From: Candidatus Nanoarchaeia archaeon
GTDB taxonomy: Archaea > Nanobdellota > Nanobdellia > Woesearchaeales > CG1-02-33-12
Assembly (NCBI GenBank): GCA_028711925.1
Contig: JAQTRH010000018.1
Location: 1 to 13,447 of the forward strand
DNA: 13,447 nucleotides
Direction of reading: 5' to 3'
The notes below the pieces were generated by a model, which searched no databases, was not told the DNA's origin, and saw only the letters and a list, made by a program, of their open reading frames with translations. Within the stretch, counting starts at the first letter, position 1. Every line of letters begins with the position of its first letter. The position numbers and the translations under genes are program-made. Of the stretch, positions 1 to 7,000 are shown in pieces.

Positions 1-1
1 C

Positions 2-433
2 CTTGTACAGCTCAACATAAAGAAAGACAAGATGGAGAAAGTCCATGAGTCAAAGGCAATGATGAATACCTTGCAGCTTTTTACCGGGATGAGCAGAAAA
101 GATATCAATAAAGACATAAAAGAAAAAATTATGGTCTTAAACTGGATGGCAAAAAAAGATATAAACACTGTTGACCATGTGGGAAGAATAATGGCTGAGT
201 ACTACACCAACAACAAAGAACTGATGAAAATTGTAAGATCAAACAAGAGTTTTATTTTTATTTCTTCAAAGGAAGAGGAAGATGAAATTCAGAATAAGCC
301 GACAAAGGCACCAATAAAAGGGGAAAACAAGAAAAAACCAAAGAATCCTAAACCTAATCCAAGAAATAAAAAAATAAAAGCCTCTTCTTTAAAATTAAAA
401 AACAGGAAAAGAGTTTCAAAAAAGAAAAAATAG
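2..433 (+). CDS. Archaeal type IV pilus/secretion ATPase (FlaI/TadA-like), C-terminal end only
   Basis: The reading frame is open from base 2 and ends at TAG 431-433, so the gene starts left of the window and only about 143 residues are visible. The visible part, with the pattern KIMVLNWMAKKDIN, then VDHVGRIMAEYYTN, matches the C-terminal helical region of archaeal GspE/FlaI/TadA hexameric ATPases (typically R..VL.WL...GI.....V...I..YY). These enzymes hydrolyse ATP at the inner face of the membrane to drive filament assembly or secretion. The Walker motifs would lie upstream and are not visible. The assignment is supported by the two TadC/FlaJ genes that follow. The last 45 residues are unusually basic (21 Lys/Arg, many Pro and Asn) and look disordered; this tail is not part of the usual ATPase fold. 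An internal ATG at 32 is not the true start, because the similarity continues upstream of it. Confidence 0.75.
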   Translation, partial: LVQLNIKKDKMEKVHESKAMMNTLQLFTGMSRKDINKDIKEKIMVLNWMAKKDINTVDHVGRIMAEYYTNNKELMKIVRSNKSFIFISSKEEEDEIQNKPTKAPIKGENKKKPKNPKPNPRNKKIKASSLKLKNRKRVSKKKK

Positions 434-437
434 GTGA
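433..437 (+). promoter_or_regulatory. Ribosome binding site GGTGA suggesting a non-AUG start for the first TadC gene
   Basis: GGTGA overlaps the stop codon of the ATPase and is a good match to the archaeal Shine-Dalgarno consensus. The first in-frame ATG of the next gene is 41 bases downstream (479), which is too far. ATT at 446 is in frame after an 8-base spacer and would add 11 residues ending in KRIAKT. No comparable Shine-Dalgarno lies just before 479. Confidence 0.4.
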
Positions 438-478
438 GCTAAATAATTGATTTAATAATAAAAAGAATAGCGAAGACA

Positions 479-1258
479 ATGCCTGAGCTTAGGAGCAAGC
501 TTAGCCAATCCGGGATGAGGTATTCTCCTCAGGAGTTCATAAAAAGAACATTTCTTTCTGCATTTTACATGACTACTGGGATAGGAGTCTTGATCCTTGT
601 TATAATGACCGAGCTTGAAATTTTCTCAAAAATGATGTACTTAATCTTTCCCCTGCTTTATGTATTCATGTTTTACTATATGATGAAAGTTCCCGATGTA
701 AAAGTAATTATGAAAGGGAAGAGCATAAGCAAGGAGATTGTTTTTGCGGGCCGTTTTTTGGTTATAGAGCTTGAGTCAGGAGTTTCATTGTACGATGCAA
801 TGATAAATGTATCAAAGAACTATGAGGTTATAGGAGGTTATTTCAAGGAAATCATTGACAGGGTTTCTATGGGAACATCTATGGAAGATGCAATAAACGA
901 AACAATTGAATTAACACCGTCATCAAACCTTACAAAGGTGCTTTGGCAGATTCTTAACTCATTGAGAACAGGAGCGGACATATCAAAATCCTTGACAAAC
1001 ATACTTGACCAGATAGCAAGAGAGCAGATAATAGAAGTTAAGGAATATGGAAGAAAGCTTAACCCGTTGGCAATGTTTTTTATGGTAATTGCTGTAATAC
1101 TCCCTTCGCTTGGAATAACAATGTTTATTGTGCTTACAACATTCATTTCTGTCAATATTGACCTTACTGCTTTGATGGCAATAGCTTTTGGCCTTGGGTT
1201 TATACAGTTCATGTTTTTCTCAATGATAAAATCATCAAGGCCCTCGGTGGAACTATGA
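479..1258 (+). CDS. TadC/FlaJ-like pilus assembly platform protein (type II secretion F domain), first copy
   Basis: This 259-residue membrane protein has the plan of archaeal TadC/FlaJ/GspF platform proteins: two N-terminal transmembrane segments (about residues 27-47 and 52-69), a cytoplasmic helical T2SSF domain (about 80-195) and two C-terminal transmembrane segments (about 197-223 and 228-250). The cytoplasmic part shows LESGVSLYDAM and later LNSLRTGADISKSL, which match the family pattern of a short hydrophobic helix followed by G..L..AL. Such proteins sit in the membrane above the assembly ATPase and transmit its motion to the growing filament. The gene follows the ATPase by 45 bases and overlaps the next TadC gene (ATGA), so it is cotranscribed. 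The ATG at 479 is given as the start, but PELRSKLSQSG is normally preceded by a short hydrophobic/basic helix in this family. ATT at 446, with GGTGA 8 bases upstream, may be the true start. Confidence 0.85.
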   Translation: MPELRSKLSQSGMRYSPQEFIKRTFLSAFYMTTGIGVLILVIMTELEIFSKMMYLIFPLLYVFMFYYMMKVPDVKVIMKGKSISKEIVFAGRFLVIELESGVSLYDAMINVSKNYEVIGGYFKEIIDRVSMGTSMEDAINETIELTPSSNLTKVLWQILNSLRTGADISKSLTNILDQIAREQIIEVKEYGRKLNPLAMFFMVIAVILPSLGITMFIVLTTFISVNIDLTALMAIAFGLGFIQFMFFSMIKSSRPSVEL

Positions 1259-2358
1259 AACTTAAGCTTTTCAACTTGCATAAGATAGGGAAAAAAGAAA
1301 ACAAAAAAGAAAATGATACTGAGAAGAAGGCAAAAGAGTATCATATGATTTATGCTAAAAAAAACAAAAAAAAGGTTTCAAAGCGCCACAACCCAAGGTT
1401 AAAATACTACACTGAAAAGGCAGGTATTGGTTTAATCTCAAAAAGAATATCAAAGGTTATATTTAATATCTGCATTGTGATAAATCTCTTAATTTCTTTT
1501 TATATAATATACTGGTTTTCCACATACATAAAACAAGGGTTTTTTTATATGTTTGTTTTGATGCTTTATGTTTGGATTGTGATATTCTCAGTTGTTTTAA
1601 TCAGCTTATGGATATTGTTTTACATAATAGTTGATTTAAGGATTTTCAAAAGGAAAGTCGGGATAGAGGAAGTTCTTGCTGATTTTCTGCAGCTTACTTC
1701 TGCAAATATAAGAGCAGGCATGCCTATTGACAGGGCACTGTGGTATGCTGTTAGGCCCCAGTTTGGCGTTTTGGCAAATGAGATTGAGATTGTCGCAAAA
1801 GAGACTATAAGCGGAGAGGATTTAGACGATGCATTGAAAAGGTTCGCAGATAAGTATGACTCAATAACCTTAAAACGTTCAATAAACCTCCTCATAGAGG
1901 GAATAAATGCAGGAGGCGAAATAGGCGGGCTTCTCAACAAGATTGCAAATGACATCGAGGAATCAAAGATAATGAAAAAAGAGCTTGCTGCAAATGTTAT
2001 GACTTATGTGATATTCATATCTTTTGCAACTATATTTGCAGCGCCAATGCTTTTTGCATTGTCAAGCTATCTTCTTGACATAATAAATAACCTTATGCTT
2101 AAGATGGACGTGCCTGCCGGAGTGACAAATTTTTCAATCAGCTTTTCAGGAGCAGGTGTTTCAATGCATGATTTCAGGATATTTGCCTATACCTGCCTTA
2201 TAATAACATCTTTTTTTTCATCTATAATAATAGCTACGATAAGCAAAGGAGAGATAAAGGCAGGAGTAAAATATATTCCTATGTTTATGGCAAGCACAAT
2301 AATACTCTTTTTTATATTTTCTGCAATAATAGGAAGCGTATTCGGGGGCCTTGTTTAA
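1255..2358 (+). CDS. TadC/FlaJ-like pilus assembly platform protein (type II secretion F domain), second copy
   Basis: This 367-residue protein is the usual second TadC/FlaJ partner in archaeal pilus operons. A very basic cytoplasmic stretch (residues 1-60, many Lys) is followed by two transmembrane segments (about 68-92 and 97-125). A T2SSF helical domain comes next (about 140-245, containing LTSANIRAGMPIDRAL and LLIEGINAGGEIGGLL), then three hydrophobic segments (about 248-275, 303-325 and 335-362). The AGGEIGGLL helix matches the conserved AGG..G..L signature of archaeal TadC. The start ATG overlaps the stop of the first TadC gene (ATGA, 1255-1258), with GGTGG at 1246-1250 as ribosome binding site, so translation is coupled. 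Together with the ATPase and the first copy it forms a membrane motor. No prepilin peptidase gene is visible in the window. The pair is distinguished from the archaellum FlaJ by being split into two genes. Confidence 0.85.
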   Translation: MKLKLFNLHKIGKKENKKENDTEKKAKEYHMIYAKKNKKKVSKRHNPRLKYYTEKAGIGLISKRISKVIFNICIVINLLISFYIIYWFSTYIKQGFFYMFVLMLYVWIVIFSVVLISLWILFYIIVDLRIFKRKVGIEEVLADFLQLTSANIRAGMPIDRALWYAVRPQFGVLANEIEIVAKETISGEDLDDALKRFADKYDSITLKRSINLLIEGINAGGEIGGLLNKIANDIEESKIMKKELAANVMTYVIFISFATIFAAPMLFALSSYLLDIINNLMLKMDVPAGVTNFSISFSGAGVSMHDFRIFAYTCLIITSFFSSIIIATISKGEIKAGVKYIPMFMASTIILFFIFSAIIGSVFGGLV

Positions 2359-2364
2359 AAACAT

Positions 2365-2376
2365 AAAGCTTTTATA
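2365..2376 (+). promoter_or_regulatory. Archaeal promoter (BRE/TATA) for the CCA-adding enzyme, probably leaderless
   Basis: AAAG (BRE-like) followed by CTTTTATA lies in the 40-base gap after the second TadC gene. The box centre is about 26 bases before ATG 2399, which puts the predicted transcription start at or next to the start codon. No Shine-Dalgarno precedes the ATG, consistent with a leaderless mRNA. Confidence 0.6.
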
Positions 2377-2398
2377 GAGGGCAAGTTTAAATCAGTTC

Positions 2399-3640
2399 AT
2401 GAAATTGCTTAAAGAGGTTATTGAAGAGATTAAACCGCAAAAGTATGTTCTTAAGAAGTGCAATGCTGTAAAAGAAAAGATAAATTCCAAGATAAAAAAC
2501 AAAAAAATAAAGGCAGATGCTGTTCTTGGCGGCTCAATAGCCAAGGGTACTTTCTTGAAAGACGACTATGACTGCGATATATTTGTAAAATTTGATATGT
2601 CTTATAAAAATAAGGATATTTCCAATATTCTTGAAAAGGTTTTGAAAATCTTTTCCAAAGTTGAAAGGATTCACGGCTCAAGGGATTATTTTAACTTTAA
2701 GGTTAATGGAATAAATTTTGAGATTATCCCTGTTCTTGATATAAAAAAAGCTGAATATGCTTTGAATATAACAGACTGTTCCCCGTTGCATGCTGAATGG
2801 GTTAATAAAAAGATAAAGAAAAATATTAAGCTGGCAGATGAGATAAGGCTGGCAAAGGCATTTTTCAAATCAGCAAATGTTTATGGAGCTGAGTCTTATG
2901 TAAAGGGGTTTTCAGGCCATGTGATTGATATTCTGGTTATTTACTACAAAGGGTTTTTGCCCTTAATTAAAAACGCAGTTAAATGGAAAGAAAATGAAGT
3001 TATTGACTTTAACAATTATTACAAAGGAAAGGCGATGAAAGAGTTAAACAAATCCAAGATAAGCCCTTTAATTGTTATTGACCCCATACAGCCGGAAAGG
3101 AATGCTGCTGCTGTGCTGAGCAAAGAAAAGTTTTTATTGCTTAAACAAAGGGCAGAAGATTTTTTAAAAAACCCTTCAAAAAGTTTTTTCAGAAAAAAAG
3201 AAATTACAGTTGAAGAGCTCAAGAAAAAATCAAAAGGCAAAAAATTATTAATTTTGAAGGTCAGCGCATGCAGGGGAAAGCAGGATGTGGTTGGCTCAAA
3301 GATTCTTAAGGTATTTGATTATATTTCAAAAAAATTAACCTCAAATGATTTCAAGGTTTATGAAAAAGGATGGAAGTGGGACAAAAAGAAAAATGCTCTT
3401 TTTTGGTTCATAGTTAAAGATGAAGTTCTTTCTGAAAACTTTGTAAGGGCAGGCCCGCCGTTGAAAAGCAAAAAGAATGTTGAAGATTTCAAGAAAAAGC
3501 ACAGGGAAACTTTTGTCAAGGGCAGCAGGATTTATGCAACTGAAAAAAGGAGCTTTAGAATGCCTGAAAACTTGATTAATGCTTTGAAAAAAGATATGTA
3601 CATTAAAGAAAAGGTCAGAAAGATAAAAACTTTTATATAA
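2399..3640 (+). CDS. cca: CCA tRNA nucleotidyltransferase (archaeal class I)
   Basis: This enzyme adds or repairs the 3'-CCA end of tRNAs from CTP and ATP without a template. The 413-residue length is close to the family norm (about 430-450). The nucleotidyltransferase signature is clear: GGSIAKGTFLKDDYDCDIF at residues 44-62, with Gly45-Ser46 and the metal-binding pair Asp58/Asp60. Downstream are the class I landmarks NITDCSPLHAEWV, a helix with AFFKSANVYGAESYVKGFSG, and IDPIQPERNAAAVLS near residue 225. The third catalytic carboxylate, usually Asp in a D.VP motif, appears as Glu108 in FEIIPV, a conservative change I believe also occurs in related DPANN enzymes. The C-terminal third is rich in Lys and aromatic residues, as expected for tRNA binding. 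The gene has its own promoter and is a housekeeping gene between the pilus motor operon and the surface genes; no functional link to them is evident. Confidence 0.95.
   Translation: MKLLKEVIEEIKPQKYVLKKCNAVKEKINSKIKNKKIKADAVLGGSIAKGTFLKDDYDCDIFVKFDMSYKNKDISNILEKVLKIFSKVERIHGSRDYFNFKVNGINFEIIPVLDIKKAEYALNITDCSPLHAEWVNKKIKKNIKLADEIRLAKAFFKSANVYGAESYVKGFSGHVIDILVIYYKGFLPLIKNAVKWKENEVIDFNNYYKGKAMKELNKSKISPLIVIDPIQPERNAAAVLSKEKFLLLKQRAEDFLKNPSKSFFRKKEITVEELKKKSKGKKLLILKVSACRGKQDVVGSKILKVFDYISKKLTSNDFKVYEKGWKWDKKKNALFWFIVKDEVLSENFVRAGPPLKSKKNVEDFKKKHRETFVKGSRIYATEKRSFRMPENLINALKKDMYIKEKVRKIKTFI
3626..3639 (+). promoter_or_regulatory. Archaeal promoter overlapping the end of the CCA gene, for the pilin-glycosidase gene
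   Basis: AAAAC followed by TTTTATATA gives a strong BRE/TATA pair lying on the last codons and stop of the CCA gene. A start site about 26 bases downstream (near 3661) would leave a leader of roughly 27 bases containing GAGGT at 3674-3678. Confidence 0.6.
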
Positions 3641-3687
3641 AAAGTTATCAATGAATTAGATATCAATAAAAAAGAGGTATTGTGATT

Positions 3688-5958
3688 ATGAGGAAAAGGG
3701 CACAGGCTGCCATGGAATTCTTAATGACTTATGGATGGGCTATACTTGTTGTTTTGGTTGTTATTGGCGCTTTAGCATATTTTGGCGTTTTAAACCCCGG
3801 AAACCTTTTTCCGGAGAAATGCACTCTGCCAATGGGATTATATTGCAGGGATTATCGTATAGATGAAGAAAATAACCAAATAAGGGTAAAAATTGAAAAT
3901 AGCCGAGGGACAGGCATGATATTTACAAGTATAACTGCTTCAGGCGATGTAATTGTTGGTTGCAACGCAGAAGAAATAACTTCCTCAAAGGCTGAGTGTG
4001 AAGCATCAACAGATAAAGGTGATTGTTATTTTAATAATGTACCAGGATGGCGTCTTGGAAATGGCCAAAGCGGAACTATATACTTATATTGCGATTCAAT
4101 ATCAGGATATAATGGCAAGACAAAGGTGGATATAACATTTACCTACTGTGATGACACATCATCTATTGAAGGCGATTGTGATGTTTTTTCCCACACATTA
4201 AAGGGTGAATTGTTGGCAAGGGTCGAATCAGATGATGGAGGGTCTGAACCAGGAACACCTTGCACTCCAAGTCCAGAAATCTGTAATAATAATATAGATG
4301 ATGATTGTGATGGATTGATAGACTGTAGTGATCCTTACTGCAGCGGGAATCCTGCCTGCCCTGCTTGTGCTGGTACTGTATTTTCAGATGGCTTTGAAAG
4401 TGGGGATTTAAGCGCATGGAGCTCAAATGTAAATGATGGAGGCGATTTATCGGCTTCTGCTGACGCTAAAATTCATGGCAGTTATGGGCTCTCATGCTTT
4501 ATTGATGATGACACAGATATTTATGTAGAAGATACTACTCCTTCTTCTGAAACAAGATACAGAGTTAGGTTTTATTTTGACCCAAATGGCATAGCTATGG
4601 ATGATGGAGATATATTTGTTATTGCGACCACATATTCATCAGAATGGACTGATGCTTTCAGGGTACATTTGTATAAGGTAGGTTCTGATTACACAATTGG
4701 TTGCGATGATGCAACAGATGCTCAAGATTTTAGTAAGGTAACATCATCTTACACCATTACAGATGAACCACATTATATTGAAGTGGACTGGAAAGCTTCA
4801 ACTGGTGATGGCAATAATGATGGCTATTTAGAATTATATATTGATGGTGTTTTAAAAGAAACACTATCAGATATAGATAGCGATACATTAAATATTAACC
4901 GCATACGTCTTGGTCAGGCAGCTTCACTTTGGATGCCCGGAACTTCTGGTACTATTCATTTTGATGATTTTGTCTCGAATAATGATGGCTCTCCTTTGCC
5001 TCTAGAAGACTGTGATAATAATATAGATGATGACTGTGATGGATTAATAGACTGTTATGATCCGGATTGTTGTAGTGATCCAATTTGTTCATCAGATCCT
5101 GCATGTGAAGATGTTGTATATACTAAAAAGTGGTCTGGTTTAGGTATAACATTATTTCACACGTACATTACATCAGAATTTGACAGTTATGTAGACGACC
5201 TGCTTGCCAACGGATTCGATGTGATACGCGTAGGCTCCCCAGACTGGACTGACGAGTGGAACTCAATAGATAGAGCAAAAGCTGCTGTTCTCCGAGCTCA
5301 AGCTAAAGGCGCAAAGGTTTGTTGGGGAGTAACCCAAAGCTTTACTATTACTGCTGAAAACTGGCCTCAGTTTAGACAGGCAATATTAGATGCTGCTCAA
5401 TGGGCACAAAATAATGGTGTTTATGAATTTAAGTTGGGCAATGAAGAAGAGTGGCATATTGATGGAACAACAATGACAGTACCTCAGATAATTGCTAACA
5501 TTAAAGATGTTGCTACTGATGTGCAGGAGATATACACAATTGGAGAGGTAAGTTATTCCTGTGCTCAAGGGCATATCGATGATTGGATAGCGGCTGGAAA
5601 GGGTGACATAGATCTGCTTACTTCCAATATTTATATGGGAGGGGAATATGACTCTTATGATGACGATTGGAAACTAAGAATTGATAAACTTGTTGATGCT
5701 TTTGGTCCTTCAGGAACATATTTAACAGAATTCGGACCAAGCTACACTTCTTTGGAACATTATTCTACAGACGAAGCAGTGCAGGCAGCAGCAGTAACTG
5801 AAATGATTGAATACATCAAAGCTTCGGGAATGGAAAAAGCATTTTATTTCTGTTATATAGACACAGACTGGTTGACTGGTTTTGGAGCAAGGAACTATCC
5901 TGGCAATTTAGGTACTTATAAATTATTATGGGAAGAATCTTTACTTAATTCTGACTAA
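3688..5958 (+). CDS. Class III prepilin-like protein fused to MopE motifs, a concanavalin-like domain and a clan GH-A-like glycosidase
   Basis: This 756-residue protein appears to be a surface glycosidase carried on a pilin N-terminus. Residues 1-35 form a class III (archaeal prepilin) leader: basic MRKRA, predicted cut A5|Q6, Glu10 at mature position +5, then a hydrophobic helix to about residue 35. Residues 44-186 are a pilin-like beta region with several Cys. MopE-type metal-binding motifs (C..NIDDDCDGLIDC) lie at 199-213 and 442-456. Between them (about 228-432, from FSDGFESGDLSAW to HFDDFV) is a concanavalin/LamG-like jelly roll. Residues 478-756 resemble a TIM-barrel glycoside hydrolase: VIRVGSPDW (strand 3), LGNEEEW with candidate acid/base Glu586 (strand 4), SNIYMGG (strand 6) and TEFG with candidate nucleophile Glu681 (strand 7), spaced 95 residues apart as in clan GH-A. 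Family and substrate cannot be fixed. ATG 3688 lies 9 bases after GAGGT; GTG 3682 is only 3 bases away and was not chosen. Confidence 0.8.
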   Translation: MRKRAQAAMEFLMTYGWAILVVLVVIGALAYFGVLNPGNLFPEKCTLPMGLYCRDYRIDEENNQIRVKIENSRGTGMIFTSITASGDVIVGCNAEEITSSKAECEASTDKGDCYFNNVPGWRLGNGQSGTIYLYCDSISGYNGKTKVDITFTYCDDTSSIEGDCDVFSHTLKGELLARVESDDGGSEPGTPCTPSPEICNNNIDDDCDGLIDCSDPYCSGNPACPACAGTVFSDGFESGDLSAWSSNVNDGGDLSASADAKIHGSYGLSCFIDDDTDIYVEDTTPSSETRYRVRFYFDPNGIAMDDGDIFVIATTYSSEWTDAFRVHLYKVGSDYTIGCDDATDAQDFSKVTSSYTITDEPHYIEVDWKASTGDGNNDGYLELYIDGVLKETLSDIDSDTLNINRIRLGQAASLWMPGTSGTIHFDDFVSNNDGSPLPLEDCDNNIDDDCDGLIDCYDPDCCSDPICSSDPACEDVVYTKKWSGLGITLFHTYITSEFDSYVDDLLANGFDVIRVGSPDWTDEWNSIDRAKAAVLRAQAKGAKVCWGVTQSFTITAENWPQFRQAILDAAQWAQNNGVYEFKLGNEEEWHIDGTTMTVPQIIANIKDVATDVQEIYTIGEVSYSCAQGHIDDWIAAGKGDIDLLTSNIYMGGEYDSYDDDWKLRIDKLVDAFGPSGTYLTEFGPSYTSLEHYSTDEAVQAAAVTEMIEYIKASGMEKAFYFCYIDTDWLTGFGARNYPGNLGTYKLLWEESLLNSD
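4282..4331 (+). repeat. MopE-type motif coding repeat, copy 1
   Basis: Encodes C.NNIDDDCDGLIDCSDP in the pilin-glycosidase. The DNA is nearly identical to copy 2 at 5011-5061 in the same gene, differing at only a few positions. Related but more divergent copies lie at 9800-9859 and 13407-13447. The protein motif is the Cys/Asp-rich end of the putative metal-binding MopE family. Confidence 0.7.
5011..5061 (+). repeat. MopE-type motif coding repeat, copy 2
   Basis: Encodes C.NNIDDDCDGLIDCYDPD just before the glycosidase barrel. Together with copy 1 it brackets the concanavalin-like domain, as if the domain had been inserted or swapped between two short repeats. Confidence 0.7.
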
Positions 5959-6401
5959 TTAGCATGGATACTGCTACATTTATTAAATGAAATGGATTGG
6001 AAAAAAATCCATAGAAAACTCCTACCAGTACCTAAAGAAGCTGGTTTGACGGAGTTTTCTTTTGATACTGGATTTTAGAATGCCAAAAATGCTCATTCGC
6101 ACACTAAAGTGTGCGGTTTTCGCAAGCATTTTTGTATATAATAAAGAGGAAGTGAGATGAATTAAATTTCCATTCAACACCAAGAAAATAGAGCTGTGGT
6201 GCAACCCTAAACTTAATTCAACAATAAGTTAAAAGTAGACCTAATCCTTTCCAGTCGGACTTAAAAGAGGTATGCACCAGAGCCAAAAATAGGCACTTTG
6301 ATAAATCTCAAAAATATAAACTTAAATTATCTTATGGAATTAGTAATATTGTTTGGTAAACTATCACTTTCAAGACTTTTTCAACACAGCCCCAAAAAAT
6401 A
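5959..6401. other. Gene-free interval with possible insertion-sequence debris
   Basis: No convincing gene is present on either strand. A 28-codon frame at 5992-6078 begins MDWKK and contains EFSFDTGF before a stop, weakly like the N-terminus of some archaeal IS5-type transposases (recollection, not a search). At 6376-6393 the sequence CTTTTTCAACACAGCCCC resembles the terminal inverted repeat of such elements, but no matching left end was found. A TATA-like stretch and GAGG (6134-6148) precede an ATG that meets a stop after two codons. The interval also holds the nested palindrome listed separately. A degraded element is possible but unproven. Confidence 0.35.
6084..6134 (+). repeat. Nested palindrome, two-stage stem-loop
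   Basis: The outer arms CAAAAATGCT (6084-6093) and AGCATTTTTG (6125-6134) are perfect 10-base complements. The inner arms CGCACACT (6098-6105) and AGTGTGCG (6108-6115) are perfect 8-base complements around a very short loop. The internal loop is 4 bases on one side and 9 on the other. The 3' arm carries five Ts, so it could act as a terminator for the upstream gene 125 bases away. It could instead be a structured RNA or part of a mobile element end. Confidence 0.6.
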
Positions 6402-6417
6402 GAAACCTTTTTATATT
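6402..6417 (+). promoter_or_regulatory. Archaeal promoter (BRE/TATA) for the pseudopilin-like gene
   Basis: GAAACC followed by TTTTTATATT is a strong BRE/TATA match. The predicted start near 6438 would leave a leader of about 23 bases to ATG 6461, holding the weak ribosome binding site GGGT at 6452-6455. It may drive the large gene at 7001 as well. Confidence 0.6.
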
Positions 6418-6460
6418 AAATTAACAATTAAAATATACCAATATACAAAAAGGGTATAAA

Positions 6461-6952
6461 ATGAAGAAAGCGCAGATTCAAGGACAGGTTTTTGTTTATA
6501 TTCTTACACTTATAATAACAGCAGCGATACTTATTTTTGGCTATAGTTCTGTAAGAAATATAATGGATAAAGCAAATCAGGTTGAGATGACAAACTTTAA
6601 GGCAGCAATCAAATCTGATTTTCAATCAATGAGCTCTGATTATGGTTCTGCCAAAACATATACATACAATGTTCCCTCAGGTGTAAAGGAAGTATGCTTT
6701 TATCGAACAGGAATTGATCCTAATTACCGTGCAATGCCTTATGATTTGAATCCTTTGATTCGAGATTCTATAAATGATGACACAGGAAACAATTTTTTTC
6801 TTATTTTTGGTGATGAAACAATAGACCAAATGAATCTTGGAAAAATTGAGATTGAAGAACAGGTAATGATAATCTGCATAGAACCCTCGGGCAGCAGGAT
6901 AAAGGTTACTCTTGAAGGACTTGGTGATGGTGTTTCAATAAGTAGGGCATAA
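6461..6952 (+). CDS. Pseudopilin-like membrane-anchored protein
   Basis: This 163-residue protein begins MKKAQIQGQVFVYIL followed by a hydrophobic helix to about residue 30, then a soluble domain (about 31-163) with mixed alpha/beta character and two Cys. The basic N-terminus, the A4|Q5 step and the immediately following helix resemble an archaeal class III prepilin leader. However, mature position +5 is Gln9 instead of the usual Glu, so it may be a minor pilin or be kept as a plain N-terminal anchor. Proteins starting with this QIQGQVF-type sequence are, to my knowledge, common in DPANN archaea and lack a known function. It has its own promoter and lies 48 bases upstream of the large secreted protein, so the two are probably cotranscribed. 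A role in the same filament or surface machinery as the upstream ATPase and TadC genes is inference. Confidence 0.65.
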   Translation: MKKAQIQGQVFVYILTLIITAAILIFGYSSVRNIMDKANQVEMTNFKAAIKSDFQSMSSDYGSAKTYTYNVPSGVKEVCFYRTGIDPNYRAMPYDLNPLIRDSINDDTGNNFFLIFGDETIDQMNLGKIEIEEQVMIICIEPSGSRIKVTLEGLGDGVSISRA

Positions 6953-7000
6953 AAAAAATAAAATAATAATCTCTATATTTAAACGAAAGAGGTAGTGTAA

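Noticed and set aside
838..1344. 168-codon open frame on the minus strand
   Set aside because: It lies antisense to the well-supported TadC gene, has no promoter or ribosome binding site, and its protein shows no recognisable family.
3682..3687. GTG start six bases upstream for the pilin-glycosidase
   Set aside because: It is only 3 bases after GAGGT; ATG 3688 has better spacing and gives the standard MRKRAQ leader.
6022..6204. 60-codon minus-strand frame in the gene-free interval
   Set aside because: It crosses the palindrome, has no recognisable family or start signals, and a frame of this size is expected by chance.
5959..6460. tRNA or known small RNA in the gene-free interval
   Set aside because: No T-loop-like GGTTCRA sequence, acceptor pairing or convincing C/D box pair was seen on either strand.
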